64,000 bases of DNA from Candidatus Woesearchaeota archaeon (GTDB lineage: Archaea; Nanobdellota; Nanobdellia; Woesearchaeales; JACJVW01): the NCBI GenBank assembly GCA_020637435.1, contig JACJVW010000001.1, forward strand, positions 620,001 through 684,000, in the 5' to 3' direction. Each line of letters starts with the position of its first letter. The first letter of the stretch is position 1. A model generated the notes under the pieces. It worked only from the letters and a program-made list of their open reading frames with translations, did no database searches and was not told the DNA's origin. A program made the position numbers and the translations under genes. Positions 52,546 through 61,500 of the stretch are shown piece after piece.

Positions 52546-55500
52546 GTGCAAAAAAGAGTGTGGGGTAACAGTAACATACAGAAAAGAGTAACATCTATAT
52601 TCCTAGTTGTAGCTCTCCTCCTTCTTCCACACGCGGTCTTCGCAGCCAACGGCGGCCAGGGTTACTGTGGTCATCCCTATCTAAACGATGCATCATTCGC
52701 GATTTCTGACAGATACTGCAGTACCGATCCTCAAAGCGGTTTGCCTTACAAATTCGGTCTTCGTTCTGAAGGGGTCTGTTGTCCTGACGATGGAGGGCTC
52801 TATGGGACCGAGATTTACGACGGAGAAAGCTGGGCTGATGGTGATACTGACTTCATCCCTGCAGATCAGCTGGATTGTGCGACCAATTATTTCGTACCTG
52901 CGGGTGGGGGTTATGACAATCTTATCCCTTGTAAGCTAGGCTGTTGTGTCTTGCAGAGCTCTTGCATCGCATCCACCGAGTACCAGTGCAGTGGCAGTGG
53001 TTCAACTTTCGGTGAAGGTTTCACCGATTCAGCAGACCCTTGTGTGAAAAATATTGGGGGGGATGTCTATTGGTACCACGCTGAATGTGACGCTGGAGGG
53101 CTATCCTGCAACAGCATAACTTCAGTGGATATCTGTACTGTCAATGGTTGCGTATGGTGTGATGCCAATGGCAATGATCCTTCTTGTCTCGCATCCTGCC
53201 AGTTCTGCAGCAATAACCGGATCTTCGAAGAGAACAATATCTGCGTAGCGGAGACCACGCCTTGCGACAGTTACGGCAGTCAGCAGGCATGCACTGACTC
53301 GTTCAATTGCAGATGGTGTCCGGGCAATGCCCAGGGCTATTGTGTTGATGTATGTTCGGTCGATACCTGTCCTCAGCCTCAGGATTCTGATGGGGACCGC
53401 GTATGCGATCTTGTCTCCAACTGTCAGGACTTTACGCCTCAGGGAGAGATCTCCTGCGCCAATGTACAGGGTTGCCTATGGTGTCCTGATCTTGCCGATG
53501 GCATCGCGAACAACGCTGGCTGCGTAGCCGACACCTGCACAGCATGTACTTTGAACTCTCCTCCTCTTGCGCCGACAGATACGTCTTGCGTAGGAACCTG
53601 CAATGATGGTTTTGACAATCCCGGAAGTTTCAGCGGAACCGATGCTGGTGATCCTTGCTGTGCTTACAACAAGAATGACCCTGGCGCTTCAGAGGATTAT
53701 TCGTGCGTAGTCACCTGTCAGGAAAGCCTGAGGATCTCTGAGTCTACTGGCGTGACCATTGATGGTGACACCTATTGTACTTGCGGTGTAGTTAACGGTG
53801 TTCCTTCTCTGTACAATACACAAGACGCAGATCAGGAATTCTGCTGCATGGTTTCAGGCTCTCTCCAGGTAGTGCAAGGCGGCTGTAATTTTGGGTCTCA
53901 GAAAATCTGCATGTACAAGTCTCCAAACGTCCCTCTTGTCTGCAGCTCGGGACAGACATGTCCTGTAGTGGTTAAGGACAGACTTAATGGGAGGATATAT
54001 CCCTGGGGCGTTGATGACTGGGAGAACAACTGCGTCACCATCGAGAATATCCCTTATCCAACAGAATTGGTCATCACGGCCTCCTATCCCTCTGATAGTA
54101 CTCTCGGTACGCACAATCAGATCTATCAGTTCACAAACGATGGCAGTGACTATGACGTCATTCTCCCTGTCCTCGACCAGGGATGCTTTGCGGAGAATCT
54201 CTTGGTAACTGATGCCATCACCTTCGAAGTAGCTCCGGACCATTGTTTCGAATCTCCTCTCACCTTCTCCTGGGAACTCAAATCAGGTCTCACTGGAGAG
54301 GACTGCTTCAGCAACATGATAGCTGTTGAGATTCTTGATTCTAAAGGGAATATAGTGCAGTCTGTTACGGATTCAGTTACCATGACGCAGACAAGGTCTA
54401 TCCAATTGGACAGCGACCAGACCGGTCTTTACTGGGGGGACAGTGAACTTTTTTCACTTAGGGTGAAGATGAGCTGTGATATACAGGATACCTCTTGCCC
54501 CAGCCAGACCTATGCGATAACCTCTAAAAGTGTTCTTGCATCACCCGGAGATGCCCGCTGCCAGTACGGCGGAGGGTATTGTGTGCCAGGCGAATCTTAC
54601 AAATACTGCTATACTGACGTAGGCGCGCCAAATCAGAAGATAGTATACTGTGACCCGTACAACGTCTTCGCTACTCACCAGTCCTGTGAACCTTTCGCAG
54701 GCCCGCTTGGAGAGTTCTGCCGCCTGGATGAGAATGGCATCCCTGAGTGTGTTGGCAACTACGAATGCACGATGAATATCGCCATGCACGAGGGTAATGT
54801 ATTCGGTATGTTCTACAGCAATCTCGATGATAAGGTTGGAGTCGAAGGTTGCCTTTACGATGAATACGGAGGTCCTTCAAGACCAGGAGGGGACAAATTC
54901 TGTTACTTCGATGTTTCAGAGACTTCGGTGGACATGTGTTTCGCGTGTGACCTTGATACGACTTGTTACGATTACGCGGGAAAAGATGCTTGTGTCATGG
55001 ACCATTGTCGCACTGAGCTTGAAGGCGTAGCAGACTGTCTTTGGCATGACAACGGCTTTGACGAATTAGGCAAAGGTTATTGTTATGCTCCCACTGTAAA
55101 TGTGACTGACCAATGTCACCGCTGCTCTGATGAAAACTCGAACATCGCATCAGAGGGATTCATGAATGAGAATTGTGACTCTCCTACCTGTGATATTCTT
55201 GGTGCTTGTTATTCGATCGACTTCGCTGATGAGGTTGACGCAAGATGCCTGGCATGTAAAGTACCTGAGCGGTTTGATGAACCGACCACCTGTTATGACA
55301 TGAAAGACCAGTACGCCTGCATCGGAAGCGATGGCAACTCTGATGCATCTTCTACGCTTTCTGCCAACTATCAGGTTGTTGACATCGGATGTATGCAGGG
55401 TACTGATGCGATAGCCTATCCCTGCAACACCGAGCTCCAGTCCAGTTATGACCAGTGCGGAATAGGCCGCTGTCAATGGGCAGGCGCAGCTTGTGTCAAA

Positions 55501-58500
55501 GACAATAACTTTGATGGTATCGATGATTGTAACGGTGATCATGAATGTGAGAAAGACGCATTTGCTCTGGAGACAAATATTCGCGATGCGCCAGAGTTCA
55601 TTGCACAGCATACCATGATTACGATAGAGATAGATGCTGAAGACCCCTTCGGCTGGGACGATCCAGACGATATTGCGAACTATCAGTTATTCTACTGCCT
55701 TGGCTCATCCGACGATGCTGAACCGTGTATTCCAAAAACTGCAGCAACTCAGGATGGGGACGGAAGATTCACCATCTATGAAGATCCTCTGGATGACCTG
55801 ATGGGGCCGACAGGGGACGGAGTCGAAGGCCTGGCACATCTAAGGTATTTCACGGTAGACCAGTATGATAATATACAGCCCATCCAGACAGAATACATCA
55901 CGTTGTTCACGAAAATCCCTCAAGTAGAGTGGGATATCGAGTCATTCAAGAATACTGATAATACGCACCGTCTTCATATAGAGATTAAATCGATCGATCG
56001 TATGCTCGACAGATGCGGTATCTGTGCGGCCTGGGGTATAGAGAATACCGACATGACCCACGAAGAGTGCAGAAAGAGTACTGGTACCAGGATAACAGGT
56101 ATACTTTCGGGCGGTTTCATCGAACCGTATGAAACTCCGGACGATCTTTTGTTGATAGATTATCCTTCGATAGCCGTGAATGGACTTAAAGATGGTGTGT
56201 GGGCGGTTGCGCTCAAATGTCAGGACGCCATTTACGACACCTACTACAATGACACCAAACTGCTCTACTTCGATGTAGAAAGACCCATCGCGGACCTGTA
56301 TCCGGAAAGGAATATCTTCAATGTAAGCGACGTCACCGGAGGAGACGTTCGGGTTTCATTCAATACGCCGAATAAAAGGCTATCCTGCTTCCTCAAAGGA
56401 GACTACACTGGTTCCACCGACTGGCAAAGCGGATGGACTAGATATGACCATGACGGTACAGAAGCCTTCTGCGAAGATCCCTGCACGTCCTTGGATGCCA
56501 CTTGGATGTACGATATGCTCATCTCGACAAATCCCTCTGAAGCGAATCTTGAAGGCTACCACCAGTTCGATGTCACTTGCGGCAATTGGAGCACATCTGC
56601 TGCAAGGTCCTGCTATGATTATTCTCCTTTTGATGGACGATGCCTTTGGGGAAATCGTACGACAGAATTTGTGGTCGACACCAAACCTCCTATGACGACG
56701 CTTAAATTCGGCAACGTGGTCAACGGTGACCTTTTACAGGATTTCAATGCATCAGTAATCTATACATCGACAGAGTTCTCCATTGCATGCGACGACAATA
56801 CCAATGATATCTATGGAGATATCGGTCCTTTCGGTTGCGATAAATACTATTATTGTTTCAACGCATTCCCTGATACACCTTGTACGCTTCCCGAAAAAGC
56901 AGCCAATTACAAGACAGCAAATCTTGCAGGTATAAATTATGCGCTCCTCGGTTCTTCCGATATGGTGAACGCAAAGCGTGATTTCACGGTCTGCTACGCC
57001 TCGGAGGATGAAGGGGGTAATCGTGAACCAAGGGTATGCAAGACCGTCAACGTTGACAAGGAGCCTCCCGTTCTCCATTTCGATAAAGGCATCAATAATA
57101 CTATCTTCGGTCCCAATGGAGGAATTGCTGAATTACCTCTTACCGGTTACTGGACAGATGATACTGCTTCTTCCGTTCTGATAAAAATAAGCTGGACAAA
57201 TAATTCAGGTGGCAGCAACGGTGTACTTTCTTCCTTCTACACATATTCTGGCGGCGCATGGGACGCGACGCTAGGCAAGATGAAGGGCACTTTCAGCTTT
57301 GCTGAAAATCCTGTCGTACTCTATCCTGCGGTGAACTACATCACCTCAGTCATCAAAGAGGATCCCGCGGGTCGCGTAGGCGCTCCAAATCCTGCCTCTC
57401 AAGCCGTACTCACCGCAATTTGGGACCGCAGAGGCCCTGAGCTTCTCGACATCAACACGTTCAACAATGATGACAACAAATACATCCTCAGTAAAGCTAA
57501 GACCTGGGCAGAATATGGTAAGCCCATCTATCTCAATTTCTCATTGAATGATACGAAGTGGCACGGACCGAATCTTGCTGCAGTCATGGTCAGTTTCGAG
57601 TGTGTACAGGGATACTGCATGACCAGCACCGGTTCAAAAAGACACTCGTATTGGATGCAGCACGATCAGAATTCGACCGACTGGTCTCTTGATATCCAAC
57701 CTAATCTTCCTGATTATCAGCCAAACCCTACTGCTCACGAATACGACAATCTTGATCTCGAACCCGGCGTGTACAACGTCACCTTAAGGATGTGGGACGG
57801 ATACGTCAATGTTGATTTCACAAAACCTCACCAGAGCATTCTGACCATAGACCTCACCTCTGACCAGGTCAATGTCATGACTGAGCGCTTGGGCTGGTTC
57901 AACATAAGTGACAATGAGGCAGCAGATATCGAGATCGTATTCTCAGACAACAATAAGACAAGCCCGCTCAACACATCAGTCTTCAGGATAGGTTTTGAGA
58001 ACGGATTCAATACCGCCAAAGTATTGGTCAATTCGTCTGAACCTATCTACATGACGCAACTCTCCTTTGTACTGGTAGATGATACCGGATGCCAGGCTTA
58101 CTTGAACAATCCGCAATCCTTCAATGGAGATAAACTCTGGTCATGGGACCTCGTGGTTCCTCAGTTGCCGTGCTTCGACAACCGGCAGGATTCAAAAAGA
58201 GAAAAACGTGAAGGGCACAACGCCCGTTTTGTCGCTGTGTACAGGGACTCAGTCGGTCACGTGGGTGAAGAGGAAAATATCAAACGCGGCAGCCTGTTCA
58301 CTCTGGATTCGCTCCCTCCCCGATTAAAGTGGTTGGAGCCGGACTATACTGACGCCCGTGTACTTCAGGACAAAGTAAACCTCACAGGTATAATGCTCTA
58401 TGACGGATATGCCAAAGATCTCCCGGACTGGGACATAACGATAGACACAGTTGCAATGCCCACTGGATTCACAGCGACGCTGCACAGCCTCCGGACAAGA

Positions 58501-61500
58501 CAGCTGTCTCCTGACCTTGAGATGAACGCAGCTCTTGCAGGTGCAAATGTAGCTGAGATATTCGACAGTTCTGTAGGTTGTACGTCGACTGCTGGAATTA
58601 AAGCAGGAGACTACCTTGGGTTTGAAGAGCAAGATTTCCTAAGAGAATATGCGCTCTATTATCGCATCCAAAGCGTGGCTCCGTGCGTGTCCGGTCTTCG
58701 TCCTCTTACTTTAGAGACCCCGTTCGCGATAGCTATCCCTGCCGGATCGGATGTTGCGATCTATGACCAGAAAGCTCCAAGGGGTTGGTTCCAGATACCT
58801 CTCGCTCTTGCTGAGGGATATAATAATATTACACTCAATGTCTCGGATGATATCGGTAACGTAGGTCCGGTTTACTCCTTGGGCATCATCAACGACCGCA
58901 CTCCTCCTTATCTTGTCGCGGTCTCTCCTAATGATGGGGAAGTATTCTCTGAAGATAGGACCTATACCAACTTCACAGTAGAAGACGGCGATGGTTCAAA
59001 CGGAGTTTCAGGAGTTGACCTTACCTCCATTACCGTAACCCTGGCATCAAAAGCGCTCGATGATACGAAAAATGCCACATACTTCTTCGATTGCATAAGG
59101 GCAAAAACGAATGATTACGGTTCCATGACCTGCAAGGGTCGCACCAATGACAGGCAGATAAATGTCTCCATCAAACCCAAGGCTGACTTGGAGAATGCGA
59201 ATTTCACGGTCGAAGTGAATGCTTCAGACATTTTAGGCAACAAGCTCACGCAAAGGTGGAGCTATGTAGTCAATACCGATGTTCCATCCAAGCCGACCAT
59301 CGACCTCCTGCCGTTTGGAGCAAAATATCATGAAGCTGAAAACCCGGTGTGGCACACGAATAACAACATGACAGGCGTCATCATAGCTTTCTCACCCGCA
59401 GACTATAGTATCAATCTTTCTTCAGTAAAGCTCAAACAGAATGCTACCCCTTTTACATGCATAGAGCTCAACCCGTACACCTTCTCCTGCGCCTTAAGGG
59501 GGGCAGTTCCTGATGATGAATATGACTTGGAGATCATCGCGGCAAAAGATGTTTTCCTTGGAGTAGATTATATGGGTGTGCCAGGTAAATGGACATATGC
59601 ATTTGTCATCGACACGGTCAAACCCGGTCTAGTCCTCAATAGTATCAAAGCAGGAACCAGTCCTGATGAGGTCACGATCACGGGTCAAGTCACAGACCCC
59701 TATGAATTTGGGGCCAACATCTCTGGAGATACTCGTCTAAGTAAGATCTACAATATACCTGTACCGAGAACGGGCAAGCTTTCTGTTGATGTAAATGTCA
59801 CCGTCGACCACGGGTTCAAGACACTCATCGTTGACGTTTACGACCTTGCCGGAAACAGACAGACCGGCACAGTCATCTATGAGTTGGACATATTTGTTGA
59901 AGCACCAGTCCTCTTCCCTATTCCACAAGTAACCTCAGATCACCCTTTCATGCTCCGTGGCTATTCACCAGAGCTTGATGTCGTCATAACCCCTGTCATC
60001 AATGGCGTGGAGAAGACTACTTTCAAAGACACACTAGAGCATACTCCTGCAAAAGCTAAGGAATTGCTCATCGATCCTGATGTATGCAACGGTGGAGTCC
60101 AGTCCCTGGACCTCAAGAACCGTTCGACCATCTATTTCAAGAATGTGGCGTTCTCAGACCTGGATGTGGTGCTCAAAGACCCGTCCGGTACAGCGATCCA
60201 GACCACGAAACTTCAGATATCAGGTACTGCTCAGAAATCAAAAGAGATCAGGCTGGATACGCAAGGTGTGTACACAGTGGAGATGAGCATCAGTGGAAGC
60301 GGCCTTTGTACACGCACAGTCAAGCTAAATGTGAGCGAATACACAAACCACATATTCAATATAGAGGTAAAGCGTCCAAGCAGTGAAGGCAGCCACGGTG
60401 AAACGCTCTCTATCCGACCAAAAGCAACCGATGACCTGGGCAACACGAACAACGGCAACATCGAAGAGATCTACCTCGATTTCAAGGCCCCTACCCTAGC
60501 AAAGAAAATACCTGATTCAAACCACAATCTGCTCTTCGTCAGACCTGGGATGGTCATCGAAGACGATTACGACATCGATACCTCAACGTTCAACTTCACC
60601 TTCCTTGGAACAAAATATCCCTATGTTGATTTTATCAAAAACCTTGAACTGATAGAAGACGGCCGCTACGTGAAGCTAGACCTCGTGCTCAACAGAGATA
60701 TACCTCTTGAAAACCTAAAGACCTACACAGTATTGTTCAGCATCAAGGACCAGGCAGGCAATGAGCTTACCCCTGGTGTAGCTGACTGGTCATTCATCGT
60801 CGATAATTCCACACCTACTCCACCAACCTATTACTTCGCAAAGAAAACTGCTGCTGTGAACCACAGCTTCAATCCCGTTGATATCGAAGTAAGATTCAAA
60901 GAGTCGGTCCAGATAATGAGCGCCCAGCTTATCTCACTCTCATCGACAGACATAAAAGCGCTTCTTATATCAACAAACGACCGTGAGAATAAGACCTTCA
61001 AGCTCACAGCCAACCTTACTGAAAACATCGAACCCGGATACATCCTCAGCATTACGGCAAGAAGGATGGGTGTAGGGGCATACACCACCGGCGGACCGTA
61101 CATCTCCCCGAATTTCTTCGTAGATTATTCAGACCCAAGGATAATATTCACTAATGATGATATGGTTGGTAACTCGCCAAGAAACATACTTGGCAGGATA
61201 GAAGGAGAGACGTACCCAAGTATGCAGAGTGATGATCCTCTTTTCGCCAAAAACCTCAACAGCACAGGAAATCAGGACGGCGACCTGAAGACTGACCTGA
61301 CCTTTGAGGTAAAAGGTGACGGGGGAACTAACGGAGAGCTTCGTCTTGTTCAGGGAAAGAATGTTGTCGAAGTGACTGCTCAGGATAAGGCAAAGAACGA
61401 AGCAAAAAAGAACTGGACATACACCTACGATTCGGTACCGCCGGGCAAACCTGTCATTGTCTTGCTTGGCACCCTCTATGATCGTGGTGTGCACTATGTT

